In this document: positions 42,251 to 53,458 of the stretch, in pieces | How the letters are laid out: every line of letters begins with the position of its first letter | Numbering within the stretch: position 1 is the stretch's first letter | Assembly: GCA_000149265.1 (NCBI GenBank) | Contig: CH002034.1 | Span: 169,058-233,057, forward strand | DNA: 64,000 nt | Direction: 5' to 3' | DNA from: Ciona savignyi | Taxonomy: Eukaryota > Chordata > Ascidiacea > Phlebobranchia > Cionidae | Notes under the pieces: model-generated | The model's input: only the letters and a program-made list of their open reading frames with translations | Told to the model about the DNA's origin: nothing | Database searches by the model: none | Program-made: the position numbers and the translations under genes

Positions 42251-43438
42251 GATAGTAGTAAGCCATAAGACCGAACAGTTAAAACAATTCGTATAAAATT
42301 GATAGTAGTAAGCCATAAGACCGTACAGTTAAAACAATTCGTATAAAATTGATAGTAGTAAGCCATAAGACTGTACAGTTAAAACAATTCGTATAAAATT
42401 GATAGTAGTAAGCCATAAGACCGTACAGTTAAAACAATTCGTATAAAATTGATAGTAGTAAGCCATAAGACCGTACAGTTAAAACAATTCGTATAAAATT
42501 GATAGTAGTAAGCCATAAGACCGTACAATTAAAACAATTCGTATAAAATTGATAGTAGTAAGTAGGGCTGCGAAAAATTAACGGTTAACCACGGTTAACC
42601 GTTTTTATGGTTAACCGTCACGTCAAATTTTAACCGTTTAACCGTTTTTTAACAACTCTTTTTTTGAACTCTTTATCTGTTCGTTGGTTGGTAAAACGCA
42701 CGCTTTCATGACATGAAATACCTGACTGACAACAGTAAAAAATGTGGGATGGCAACATACAAAATATACCACTCAGGTTTTTTCACGCATTATGGTATTT
42801 TTTACAATGTGTCTACTGTAACAACCTATATAACACACACGTTCATTCATATTTTGAAACGTTACTTTACGGCCCACATTTAATTGGGCGTAATTGCGTT
42901 TTAATAATCTTCAAATATACATAACTCCATTCACACGTTTATTGTTTCATTATTAACGTAATATAAGCAACCATTCACACGTCGATTGTTTGATTGTCCA
43001 CGTAATATACGCACCAGTCGATTGTTTGATTGTCAACGTAATATAAGCAACCATTCAGACGCTGATTGTTTGATTTTTAACTCAATATTACGCATTACAA
43101 TCAAAGTTATACTATGTGTCTTAAGGTGACGTTTAAAAACTATAAAGTAACGCATAAATAAGACCCGATAATGCCGGTAATCACGCGCGTTATTTCTTTG
43201 CTGCCCTTTACTGCTGCCTGAACTTTTTTTGGCAAAAACGGTGCCGATTTGATGGTAGTTGAAAGAAAATCGGTTAACGGTTAACCAATCATTTTTACAT
43301 CAGTTAACCGTTTTTTAAATTAACTGTTAATTCGCAGCCCTAGTAGTAAGCCATAAGACCGTAGAGTTAAAACAATCCGTATAAAATTGATAGTAGTAAG
43401 CCATAAGACCGTAGAGTTAAAACAATTCGTATAAAATT
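42251..43438. repeat. 50-bp tandem array (8 units) split by an insertion
   Basis: The units have an exact 50-bp period and start GATAGTAGTAAGCCATAAGA, ending in CGTATAAAATT. Starts are 42251, 42301, 42351, 42401, 42451, 42501, 42551 (interrupted after 12 nt) and 43389. Units 1-6 differ by one or two bases; units 7-8 share GTAGAG in place of GTACAG. The rest of unit 7 (38 nt) resumes at 43351 after the inserted element. There are no spacers, so it is a minisatellite. Confidence 0.96.
42563..43342. mobile_element. non-autonomous hAT-like element, 780 bp
   Basis: The ends are perfect inverted repeats at the tips, TAGGGCTGCGAA and TTCGCAGCCCTA, extended by TTAACGGTTAACC-type inverted blocks. It is flanked by a perfect 8-bp duplication GTAGTAAG (42555-42562 and 43343-43350), which is itself part of the 50-bp array unit. 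The interior has no transposase frame. It holds a small internal repeat (about 55-60 bp, CGATTGTTTGATTGT and AACGTAATATAAGCAACCAT) at about 42925-43085. An 8-bp target duplication and TAGGG-type ends fit the hAT superfamily. Confidence 0.92.
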
Positions 43439-44251
43439 GTAGAACAGGTGGCGTTGGGTAAACGGGTACGTCCATTTTACATAATATACCGACACCCCAA
43501 TACCAGACGAAACAGCGATTCTATTTTACAGACGGTTTAAAATAATAAATATTGAGGATTTTTTTCTCAAATATCCTTTTTTTTCAAAAGTATTAAGGAT
43601 TTTTGTCAAATATTTTAAATATGTTTTTTTAAATACGCACTTAACGCACGGCGTCGTCCTTTTTCGCACTGTTATATACTTTTAGGCTGTTCCCACCGCA
43701 TAGTCTAGCCTTTGCTTGATTGCTGGTTTATTTATATAAATTGCTGGTAGTTACAGTTTATTGCATTCTGTTCTAGTTTTCTTGTTCTATAAATTGCTAA
43801 GACTTATTATTCTAAAGTCATTTAAATACGAGACCTGTATACCTCAGCATTCAGCTTAGGTCCAGGACCGTGCAGGCTTTAATGACCGCGCTTAAAGTAA
43901 GCTGTCACCATGTACATTGGTTCAGTTAGGCTATATGACAAGTGTTATGCTACGTCTCCATAAAAAAACGAAAATACCACGCTCCTGCAGGCGCTTCTGT
44001 TACTAATTTACCTCTAAACTGACACATGATTGTATACAACGCATATAGGCACGAAATCTCAACAACGTCAATGACGTAATACGGGAAATCCCCTAACATA
44101 AAATGAAATGCATATCTGCTCATAACTTTTTAACAAAAAATTATTGGAAGAAACTGATTTGATTTTTAAAATCAGCGTATTTTTTTTCCATTTATTAAGA
44201 TATTTTTAAAATCGACTTCAGTTCCCCTTTAAATCAACTAACTGTACGGTC

Positions 44252-44342
44252 GTGTGGTCGAATGGTTAACGCGACCGATACACATACCGCCTTTTATACA
44301 AAAAACGGTCCTGGTGATGAAACTTGGCTCGGTAAAAAAACA
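44252..44342 (+). repeat. tRNA-like short repeat, sense copy
   Basis: It has CGTGTGGTCGAATGGTTAAC, CGACCGATACACATACCG, AAAAAACGGTC, the B-box-like GATGAAACTTGG and the tail CTCGGTAAAAAAAC. Confidence 0.75.
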
Positions 44343-45964
44343 ACAACAACAAAAACATGAAACCCCCCAAGTGTTATATAATATCTTGTTGCTGTTTGTC
44401 CCGATTTCCTTAATTTGTAATTTTATAAATTTTGTTATGAAAGAGAAAATTTAATTCAGCAAAACCACAGTGAAAGAAAAACTAAACTAAATAATGTTAA
44501 AATGTCTTTAAATCTTCCTATGAATATGGGATTTGGTAATGTTTCGGTTATATTTTCTTGTACTTCGTTATTCTTGTATTTTTGCCAAGCCCATATCACT
44601 TATCCAGCTGCTTGGTCTTAGATAGAATTCCAGGTTTAATTAAAACAGGATCGTAATACAACGCTTTACAATCTGCCAGAAAATTAAATTTTCATGTAGG
44701 GTGACCGCTTACACGTAACACGAGGAAATTGAACGCACACATAATCAAATACACCAGATCAGATTGTTAAACGTGATATGACAAGATACGTTTGGTTATT
44801 CTGGTCGGTCGGTTGTACAGCAAATTGTCGTTTAAGTGTAGTGGGAAATGCAAACTGTCATATATGTACTGGGGTGCAGGTATAGTAAGAGGTTTGTTGA
44901 GGTATATATAGGCGATAAATTAGGATAGGATAATTATGTTTATCCTTTATAAATATCAACGAGAGTCATTTAGTGTAGTGTTATACGGCGGGTATAGGCA
45001 ATCACTAGATTACCTCGTGCCCACCGTCGAGTTACCAGAGGCAGTAAGTTGTGTATGATTCTTAAGTTAATAGGATAAGATATGCTAGGATATTCATGTT
45101 TATATCCCCATGAATGAAAAAGCGCAAGGGATGTTATTATACCGACAATCGTCAGATTACCTTGCGTGCCCACCGCCGGGTTACCAGAAGTATTGCAGTA
45201 AGTTGTGTATGATTAAGTTTGTGTAAAACGCAAAAGACGTTATCACGCAATTTCCAGATTAACTCGCGTCTATATATATGTATATGATGTTTTACGTGAT
45301 GTTATACCAAAATATTACAAAATAATTTGGCTTTTACCTGTAAGTGTGATTTGTCTGAGCACTAAAATTTTTTCGAAACTAAAATTTTAAAGTTCTTTTT
45401 TCTACATAATCGCTTTAAAAAGCGGCCATTAATTATGTCAGGTAGATATATGGGTGGATTGATTTATATGTTTTACCATGTTAAGTTTCTAACCCTAAAT
45501 GGGCCGGTCCCTAATATCGCTTTTTGTACATAATTATGTATGTGAATCACTCGAGCTAACCAAGGAGATATCCTTTATTTACTACCTAACATTTCCCTGA
45601 GCTGTCTGCAAAAAGGTAGGTAAAAGCCGGCGACTAACTTAATTGAAGAGTTTAAAAGAATAGGAAAATTTTTAAACTTTCTAAAATATTTAATATTTTT
45701 GGAAAATGCCAGTCGAAAGGCGGTGTGCTCGAAACTAGCCGATGGCTAATATCGGTTGTGTGCAAGACATTTAACGAACGTCGCCTAAAAAAATCTAAAC
45801 TTAAAAAAAAACACCTAGCTTAGTCCACTTTACTTATCTTTCTAGTACCATGCGCTTATAAAACATTAAACTTTCATTAAAAATTAATTTTAACGAATAT
45901 ATAACTCTTTATTGGCATATAGATATCGGGGATGGATAAAATTTAGTTCTTCTGTCTTACCTGC

Positions 45965-46225
45965 ATACACCAATAACAATATAGGATGCTTATGCTTATC
46001 TTCGTGGGCGGGACAACACAATATATCACGTACCTCTGTCGATTTACCGATCATTCGTGATATGTTGTATGATGTCCTTGCTAAATTCTTTGACCAGTCT
46101 TTTAATCCATTGCGTTCAACGTCCGTCAGGCTATGTACACAACCGACCAGTTTTGAATTTGCAGCCCTTTGGCTGAAAGGCCACAAACCGACTATAGGCT
46201 GTTTGCTTACTGGACCTGAAATATA
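45965..46225 (-). repeat. old SINE copy, antisense, still open in one frame
   Basis: Read on the minus strand it follows the SINE order: GTGGCCTTTCAGCCAAAGG, CTGCAAATTCAAAACTGGTC, GGTTGTGTACATAGC, GCAATGGATTAAAAG, ATCATACAACATATCAC, and TTGTCCCGCCCACGAAGATA before a CATCCTATATTG tail. It is strongly diverged. It underlies most of a 149-residue open frame on the minus strand (46339 to 45890), which is therefore not called as a gene. Confidence 0.7.
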
Positions 46226-47089
46226 GTTGTATACTTGCCACAAACTAGTAGAATATGCACAAAATTCGAAAAATACAGAAGTTATAACGATCACTATCGT
46301 TATAACGTTCATATAACAAACCATGTACGAGAAGGCCATTTTGCAAGGTGTTTACTCCATTTTCCATAGTTTCGCGCTATAGCCTAGCTCTCATATCTCT
46401 CTGCTTCTTTTCCGTATATTATCAGATTTCCAAGCCTTATCTTTTTGATCTCTAAACCCAGTACAATAAATCTTACACACAGCAATATGCAATGAATAAA
46501 ATGACAGTGTTTAGTCACAATTGAAATAGTTGATTATATGTCACAGAACCAATTGTTAGTTTTAACCAGTACAAGTTAACAACAGTACAATATAAGTTAA
46601 TGCACAAAAAATACGTTAATGATTAAGTGATCAGCTAAAAAGGAGCGTAGATTTAAAGTTACATAAGCCTTAACAATATTTTATTTATCACAATGACACG
46701 ATTGTTAAGCTCTATTTAACACGGTATTTGTTTTGTTTTAAACTTAAAAGATTTAATATTTTCATACATATTAGACCACGCGGTAATGTTTTCGTTTAAA
46801 TCACTAGCCCATTTTCCCTTTGGACCTATAATCGCCTTTCGTTTAGGTTTAACCGAAACGTGTAGGCTGGTTTAGTAGAAAGAGCACTAACCTTGTTTTT
46901 TTTTCTGCTAGGCTATTGCTACATTCAGAGATAGATACTTACATGGTTTTCTACAAAGAATTAATTTTTAATTAGATCTAAAGGTATTTTATACGTTAAG
47001 TCTTCAGGCCATTAATTAAACCCATACAACCTACAGATTGCTTCACAGATAGCTTGCCTTCTTATATTGGAAATTTGATAAAATCTGAG

Positions 47090-47255
47090 ACGCTCGCTCC
47101 AAGGATAACATTGAAAAGAAGGAAAGTGAGAAAAAGAGAAGCTGCTTACTTAAAGTAGGAAAAGTAATTATAACCCTGCCAACAATAATAATTTTTACTC
47201 TAGAACTAATATTAACTCTTACCCAAGCACTAACCTAAAATTAGTAATATGTCAG
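47090..47255. repeat. decayed MITE copy
   Basis: It has AAGAAGGAAAGTGAG, AAGAGAAGCTGCTTACTTAA, then TTATAACCCTGCCAACAATA and ACTCTAGAACTAATATTAAC, in the order of the MITE left half. The right inverted end is missing. Confidence 0.5.
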
Positions 47256-48074
47256 CACATTTGAGTGATTGTTTTGCCTAGAATGTATCAGTCAGCTTTT
47301 GAGGGCGCGGTAATAGTAGGCAATAAGTATGGGAGTAACAGGAATACAGGATTATAAATTAGTGGTTTTTAATTGTTTCTTTATGTACCAACTTTTCTTG
47401 AAATTTAGTAGGTTCTGCGGCCCATTGAACTATTTAAAGTGAAAATGCGGCCCACTAAAATAAAATGTTGGACATCCCTGTCCTAAAGTTACGTTTTCGA
47501 TGAGTGCAGTGAACAGGGTTTTACTAATAAATGTATTTTTCTGTCGATAAGGTGGCGTATTTTGGTGTGAACAAATGTCTCTCTACGTATGAGATCAAGC
47601 TTAATAGTTACTAAATTAGTTTCACAGCAATTAGTTTAAAATACAAAACTAAGTATGCTCAGATTTCGACCTGCAAGGTTACCATAAGACTAGGTTACAT
47701 GCCTTTGCGAAGGATAGTTTCGTTTAATAAGATAGCGGGTGTGTGTTTCTTACTATACAATGCCATACATATGCTACAAAATCATGTATCCCATTCCAGA
47801 ATTTTAAACCACTCTACCAATTTGCGGTAATAGAGTGACCACTTTAGCACTGGCGATTGCAATTAAGTTTATGTGTAAACTATTCCATAAATCACCTATT
47901 AAGAATACTGTTATTTTTGTTTCCACGATGAAAACACGAAGCAGGACCTTTGTTAAAAATTTGGAAAACGGGAAAAAACGCAAAACGACAGTCGTCAAAA
48001 TACGTCTAAAAACCAATCAATTATTAAGTTTCGGTATATTTAGACGTGGACGCTAAACCCACAAATTAAGACAT

Positions 48075-48300
48075 TTTATATTCAAGTTTTATCCCCGTGA
48101 ATGGGTGAACGAAAGGGGTGCGTTATCACAGTTCATATCACCTCGCGTCGGGTTAACGGAGCTATTGTAGTGTGTTGTGTATGATTGACTCGCTCTTTCA
48201 GTTTTAGTAGAACCCAACAATCCACTAGATTCAGGTGATGTCCGCTAAGTGCCTTGCCTAAGGAAACAACCTAAAAGTCACCGACTGGTTTCGAAACATT
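48075..48300 (-). repeat. SINE, antisense, at the left border of the receptor array
   Basis: The reverse complement covers CGAAACCAGTCGG, GGCACTTAGCGGACATCACC, CAATCATACACAACACAC and TCACGGGGATAAAAC. The array repeat unit begins inside it (CACAGTTCATATCACC at 48127). Downstream units have only the shared inner part, so this copy keeps sequence lost elsewhere. Confidence 0.8.
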
Positions 48301-48383
48301 TCCCATTAATAATGTTTCGATCTTTTTTAGCTGCGTGTTAAAGGGTTAGGCTACAGTTTAAATTTTCCTGCATTACTTTGGCA

Positions 48384-49421
48384 ATGTGGACCTCGACAAC
48401 GGAAACTGCGGACAACTACACGACGGAATCAATTCCAATTCAACTTTACGCGGAAACAGCGGAGTGGATTTTGGTTGAAGTTTTGTCAGTGTTTTTCACT
48501 GCAGCTTCACTGTACCTTCTTGCAATGTGTTTTGTTTACGAAGTAAAATCAAGACATTCTGGCGGGGAAGCAAAAACGGCGGGAACGGCGGAAAAATATC
48601 TACCATATCTACTCGGCATGACAATATTCCTAAACTTTGTTGGATTCCTAATAATTCAACTTCCAATGTTAATAACGATGGGCGACGGACGGATAATTTG
48701 TAACATTTACCGCATTGCAGCGACCCTGGTGTTATAATTTAGGCCTCGCGACGGTGTATTTACTGCTTTGGATGCGAATACGGGTGTTGTATTCACACAG
48801 GATTTTACGGAATTTACAGAGTAAGACGGTAGTTGTTCTCAACTACATTGTTTTGCTGTTAGTGCTTGCGACTGCTGTTCAGCACAGCGTTCTATTCTCT
48901 ATTGCTAGCAATGCACGCTTCACCCGGGCCAAAATGTGCGTTCACTTTTTCGTCTCCACTGACATCCTTACAAATATCTTGTTCGTCTCGATTAGAAGCG
49001 CGTTTATTGTCATTGCCCTTGGCGCCCTGCTTGTATACCCATTATTGCGTCATAAAAACGTAATCAGCGCGCAAACAGCTCGAAGCGTGAGGTCACTTTC
49101 CCGAAGGGTTGTCTTCACAACCTGCATGTCGCATTTTTAACGTACATAATAGCACCAGTTATCGTTTTCAGTATTCGTCACAAAAACATCGTCGTACCGA
49201 ATTTCATCTACAACATAATGCTACTCGCAAAAGTGGTCATTGTAATATGTTCCTTCACGAATTGGAAAGTCAGACTTTTTCCCCTCTGCGCGTCGCCGGA
49301 AGGTGGCGATAGAGGTAGCGGAAGATCGTTACCGGCGGAGACTGATATTCAAAATGGAAACGGAATTACGACTGTGTCGCACGGCGTTGTAAATGACGCT
49401 TACGAATTCACGCATCTTTGA
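48384..49421 (+). pseudogene. 7-TM receptor-like gene, copy 1, frameshifted
   Basis: Aligned with the intact copy 2, this copy has an extra C in a C run at 48724-48726 (CCC for CC), which brings a TAA in TM3. About 410 nt later two more bases are inserted near 49130-49137, which restores the original frame. The rest of the coding DNA is well conserved to the TGA at 49419. It would give about 113 normal residues, then truncation. It may be a real pseudogene, or the insertions may be consensus errors, since they lie at homopolymers. The start used is the ATG at 48384, as in the other copies. Confidence 0.85.
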
Positions 49422-49671
49422 ATCAAGTCGTTCCGCAGAAATAGTAACGTTTTTGCGCCAATTCTGAAACATCGTGCAATTCCTTGGAAAAAGTTTTTCC
49501 CTCGTCATTTGTTCACAACGGTTCCTCGAACTTTGTTCGTTTTATTGGAAACTGTGTGATTTTCTCTCATGCTTTACTGTACTGACATATGCGTTAACGA
49601 ATATTAATTAAATGGTAAACAAATGAACTAAATGCTTTGGCAATATTATTAAATTGTTTATTTTTTTGTAT

Positions 49672-49967
49672 TTGTCCGGCCAGTTGGTCTGGTGGTTTAG
49701 TGCGGCGCCTTTCAGACAAAAGGTTTCAGGTGCGAAACTGGTCGCTATAGCTAGTGGGTTGTGTCTTTGGGCAATGCACTTAACGGACATATCCTGTACA
49801 CAGCGGATTAATGGGTTCTACCAAATTGAAGAAACGTGTGAATTATGCACAACACACCGAAACAGCTCCGGTAACCCGACGGTGGACGCGAGATAATCTG
49901 ACGATTGCTCGTGTGTTAACTTCCTTGGTTTTCCCATTCACAGGGATAAACATGGATATCCTATCCT
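49672..49967 (+). repeat. SINE copy in receptor unit 1
   Basis: The tRNA-like head is TGTCCGGCCAGTTGGTCTGG (A-box region) and AAGGTTTCAGGTGCGAAACT (B-box region). The body includes ACTTAACGGACATATCC, AACACACCGAAACAGCTCC and CCCGACGGTGGACGCGAGAT, and the tail is GATATCCTATCCT. It is shared by all five units, so it was inserted before the duplications. Confidence 0.92.
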
Positions 49968-50043
49968 AATCAGCCAGTTTCGATGTTATCACTTTCCGTC
50001 TCAACGAACAGCTCGTTGTCTTTTTCCACATATATTGTTACTA

Positions 50044-50195
50044 CACAGTTCATATCACCTCGCGTCGGGTTAACGGAGCTATTGCAGTGTGTTGTGTATG
50101 ATTGAACCTTTCCTTCAGTTTTAGTCCACTAGGTTCGGTTATGATTGTGCAGGAAAAAAAACATTATAGCCACCGATTGGTTTCGAAACATTTCC
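50044..50195 (-). repeat. antisense SINE remnant upstream of copy 2
   Basis: The reverse complement keeps TTTCGAAACCAATCGGTGGC, TCATACACAACACACTGC and CTCCGTTAACCCGACGCGAG. Part of the middle is lost. The same remnant precedes every receptor copy (50044, 51935, 53828, 55727), about 80 to 230 bp before the start codon. Confidence 0.8.
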
Positions 50196-50276
50196 CATTA
50201 ATGAATTGTCGATCTTTTTTAGCTGCGTGCTAAAGGGTTAGGCTACAGTTTTACATTTTCCTGCATTACTTTGGCA

Positions 50277-51311
50277 ATGTGGACCTCGACAACGGAAACT
50301 GCGGACAACTACACGACGGAATCAATTCCAATTCAACTTTACGCGGAAACAACGGAATGGATTTTGGTCGAAGTTTTGTCGGTGTTTTTCACTGCCGCTT
50401 CACTGTACCTTCTTGCAATGTGTTTTGTTTACGAAGTAAAATCAAGACATTCTGGCGGGGAAGCAAAAACGGCGGGAACGGCGGAAAAATATCTACCATA
50501 TCTACTCGGCATGACAATATTCCTAAACTTTGTTGGATTCCTAATAATTCAACTTCCAATGTTAATAACGATGGGCGACGGACGGATAATTTGTAACATT
50601 TACCGCATTGCAGCGACCTGGTGTTATAATTTAGGCCTCGCGACGGTGTATTTACTGCTTTGGATGCGAATACGGGTGCTGTACTCACACAGGATTTTAC
50701 GGAATTTACAAAGTAAGACGGTAGTTGTTCTGAATTACATTGTTTTACTTTTAGTGCTTGCGACTTCTGTTCAGCACAGCGTTCTATTCTCTATTGCTAG
50801 CAATGCACGCTTCACCCGGGCTAAAATGTGCGTTAACTTTTTCATCTCCACTGACATCCTTACAAGTATCGTGTTCGTCTCGATTTCAAGCGCGTTTAGT
50901 GTCATTGTCCTTGGCGCCCTGCTTGTATACCCATTATTGCGTCATAAAAACGTAATCAGCGCGCAAACAGCTAAAAGCGTGAGGTCACTTTCCCGAAGGG
51001 TTGTCTTCACAACCTGCATGTCCATTTTAACGTACATAATAGCACCAGTTATCGTTTTCAGTATTCGCCACAAAAACATCGTCGTACCGAATTTCATCTA
51101 CAACATAATGCTACTCGCAAAAGTGGTCATTGTAATATGTTCATTCACGAATTGGAAAGTCAGACTTTTTCCCCTCTGCGCGTCGCCGGAAGGTGGCGAT
51201 AGAGGTAGCGGGAGATCGTTGCCGGCGGGGACTGATATTCAAAATGGAAACGGAATTGCAACTGTGTCGCAAGGCGTTGTAAATGACGCCTACGAATTCA
51301 CGCATCTTTGA
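50277..51311 (+). CDS. 7-TM receptor-like protein, copy 2, intact
   Basis: 344 residues, single exon. Membrane segments lie at about 29-53, 72-98, 108-135, 149-173, 191-221, 241-263 and 268-292. The topology resembles a class A G-protein-coupled receptor: an N-terminal sequon (NYT at 11), Cys106 at the top of TM3 and Cys185 in the second outer loop as a possible disulfide, WMRIRVLY at the DRY position, a basic loop before TM6 (SVRSLSRRVV), and a hydrophilic tail from about 301 (SPEGGDRGSG). Classic CWxP and NPxxY motifs are absent, so it is an orphan, lineage-restricted family; ligand and coupling are unknown. The ATG (GGCAATGTGG) follows a TTTTACATTTTCC stretch conserved in all units. No intron is needed for the reading frame. 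Confidence 0.88.
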   Translation: MWTSTTETADNYTTESIPIQLYAETTEWILVEVLSVFFTAASLYLLAMCFVYEVKSRHSGGEAKTAGTAEKYLPYLLGMTIFLNFVGFLIIQLPMLITMGDGRIICNIYRIAATWCYNLGLATVYLLLWMRIRVLYSHRILRNLQSKTVVVLNYIVLLLVLATSVQHSVLFSIASNARFTRAKMCVNFFISTDILTSIVFVSISSAFSVIVLGALLVYPLLRHKNVISAQTAKSVRSLSRRVVFTTCMSILTYIIAPVIVFSIRHKNIVVPNFIYNIMLLAKVVIVICSFTNWKVRLFPLCASPEGGDRGSGRSLPAGTDIQNGNGIATVSQGVVNDAYEFTHL

Positions 51312-51565
51312 ATCAAGTCGTTCCGCAGAAATAGTAACGTTTTTTGCGGCAATTCTAAAACACCGTGCAATTCCTTGGAAAAAGTTTTTCCCACATCATT
51401 TGTTTACAACGGTTCCTATAACTTTGTTCGTTTTGCTGTCTCGTAAACTGTGTGATTTTTCATGCTTTACTGTACTGACATATGCGTTAACGAATATTAA
51501 TTAAATGGTAAACAAATGAACTAAATGCTTTGGCAATATTATTAAATTGTTTATTTTTTTGTATT

Positions 51566-51858
51566 TGTCCCGCCAGTTGGTCTGGTGGTTTAGTGCGGCG
51601 CCTTTCAGACAAAAGGTTGCAGGTGCGAAACTGGTCGCTAGCTAGTGGGTTGTGTCTTTGGGCAAGGCACTTAGCGGACATATCCTAACCACAGCAGATT
51701 AATGGGTTTTACCAAATTAAAGAAACGTGTGAATTATACACAACACACCGAAACAACTCCGGTAACCCGACGGTGGACGCGAGATAATCTGACCATTGCT
51801 CGTGTGTTAACTTCCTTGGTTTTCCCATTCACGGGGATAAACATGGATATCCTATCCT
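51566..51858 (+). repeat. SINE copy in receptor unit 2
   Basis: Same position and order as in unit 1, ending GATATCCTATCCT. It has small differences such as CCCGCCAGTTGG at the head. Confidence 0.92.
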
Positions 51859-52173
51859 AATCAGCCAGTTTCGATGTTATCACCTTCCGTCTCAACGAAC
51901 AGCTCGTTGCCATTTTCCACATATATTGTTACTACACAGTTCATATCACCTCGCGTTGGGTTAACGGAGCTATTGCAGTGAGTTGTGTATTATTGAACCG
52001 TTCCTTCAGTTTTAGTCCACTAGGTTCGGTTATGCTTGTGCCTTGCCTGAGGAAAAAACATTATAGCCACCGATTGGTTTCGAAACATTTCCTATTAATG
52101 AATTGTCGATCTTTTTTAGCGGCGTGCTAAAGGGTTAGGCTACAGTTTTACATTTTCCTGCATTACTTTGGCA

Positions 52174-53211
52174 ATGTGGACCTCGACAACGGAAACTGCG
52201 GACAACTACACGACGGAATCAATTTCAATCCAACTTTACGCGAAATCAACGGAATGGATTTTGGTTGAAGTTTTGTCGGTGGTTTTCACTGTCGCTTCTC
52301 TGTACCTTCTTGCAATGTGTTTTGTTTACGAAGTAAAATCAAGACATTCTTCTGGCGGGGAAGCAAAAACGGCGGGAACGGCGGAAAAATATCTACCATA
52401 TCTACTTGGCATGACAATATTCCTAAACTTTGTCGGATTCCTAATAATTCAGCTTCCAATGTTAATAACGATGGGCGACGGACGGATAATTTGTAACATT
52501 TACCGCATTGCAGCGACCTGGTGTTATAATTTAGGCCTCGCGACGGTATATTTACTGCTTTGGATGCGAATACGGGTGTTGTATTCACACAGGATTTTAC
52601 GGAATTTACAGAGTAAGACGGTAGTTGTTCTCAACTACATTGTTTTGCTGTTAGTGCTCGCAACTGCTGTTCAGCACAGCATTCTATTCTCTATTGCCAG
52701 CAATGCACGCTTCACCCGGGCTAAAATGTGCGTTAACTTTTTCATCTCCACTGACATCCTTACAAGTATCGTATTTGTCTCGATTTCAAGCGCGTTTAGT
52801 GTCATTGTCCTTGGCGCCCTGCTTGTATACCCATTATTGCGTCATAAAAACGTCATCAGCGCGCAAACAGCTAAAAGCGTGAGGTCACTTTCCCGAAGGG
52901 TTGTCTTCACAACCTGCATGTCCATTTTAACGTACATTATAGCACCAGTTATCGTTTTCAGTATTCGTCACAAAAACATCGTCGTACCGAATTTCATCTA
53001 CAACATAATGTTACTCGCAAAAGTGGTCATTGTAATATGTTCCTTCACGAATTGGAAAGTCAGACTTTTTCCCCTCTGCGCGTCACCGGAAGGTGGCGAT
53101 AGAGGTAGCGGAAGATCGTTACCGGCGGGGACTGATATTCAAAATGGAAACGGAATTACGACTGTGTCGCAAGGCGTTGTAAACGACGCTTACGACTCCA
53201 CGAATCTTTGA
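52174..53211 (+). CDS. 7-TM receptor-like protein, copy 3, intact
   Basis: 345 residues, one Ser longer than copy 2 because of a TCT insertion in the first inner loop (HSSGGEAK). All seven segments, Cys106-type and Cys185-type residues and the C-terminal tail are kept. Substitutions relative to copy 2 are mostly conservative and lie in the N-terminus and TM1 (ISIQLYAKSTEW, VVFTVAS) and at the tail end (YDSTNL). The open frame has stayed free of stops and shifts despite many base differences, which argues that it is functional. Downstream is the unit 3 SINE. Confidence 0.88.
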   Translation: MWTSTTETADNYTTESISIQLYAKSTEWILVEVLSVVFTVASLYLLAMCFVYEVKSRHSSGGEAKTAGTAEKYLPYLLGMTIFLNFVGFLIIQLPMLITMGDGRIICNIYRIAATWCYNLGLATVYLLLWMRIRVLYSHRILRNLQSKTVVVLNYIVLLLVLATAVQHSILFSIASNARFTRAKMCVNFFISTDILTSIVFVSISSAFSVIVLGALLVYPLLRHKNVISAQTAKSVRSLSRRVVFTTCMSILTYIIAPVIVFSIRHKNIVVPNFIYNIMLLAKVVIVICSFTNWKVRLFPLCASPEGGDRGSGRSLPAGTDIQNGNGITTVSQGVVNDAYDSTNL

Positions 53212-53458
53212 ATCCCGCAGAAATAGTAACGTTTTTTTGCGCCAATTCTGAAACACCGTGCAATTCCTTGGAAAAAGTTTTCCCTCGTCATTTGTTCACA
53301 ACGGTTCTTATAACTTTGTTCGTTTTGCTGTCTCGTAATTTGTGTGATTTTTTCATGCTTTACTGTACTGACATATGCGTTAACGAATATTAATTAAATG
53401 GTAAACAATTGAACTAAATGCTTTGGCAATATTATTAAATTGTTTATTTTTTTGTATT

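Larger units (their letters stand above)
38353..48126. other. LDB 3' flank and intergenic, repeat-rich
   Basis: Contents in order: tRNA-like repeats (about 38519-38600 antisense, 38636-38710 sense), short tRNA-like elements (39390-39470, 39485-39560, 39880-39990, 42120-42240 antisense, 44250-44340), SINEs (39571 minus, 40116 plus, fragments 44920-45060 and 45075-45250 minus, an old copy at 45965-46225 minus, 48075-48300 minus), the 50-bp array with its hAT-like insertion, and a decayed MITE near 47090-47250. Nothing was recognised at 40.7-42.1, 43.5-44.2 or 46.3-47.1 kb. Confidence 0.55.

Noticed and set aside
42251-43438. 50-bp repeat array as a CRISPR-like structure
   Set aside because: Units are contiguous with no spacers, the genome is eukaryotic, and no cas-like genes are near. 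It is a minisatellite with a transposon insertion.
45912-46226. 104-residue plus-strand frame
   Set aside because: Complementary to the same SINE-derived sequence; no domain content.
45890-46339. 149-residue minus-strand frame with signal-peptide-like start, as a secreted protein gene
   Set aside because: Most of it tracks an antisense copy of the SINE family in the right order, so it is more likely a chance open frame. It is kept as a finding only.
48715-49140. Separate 141-residue protein in receptor copy 1
   Set aside because: It is the frame-shifted middle of the receptor gene between two insertions, not an independent gene.
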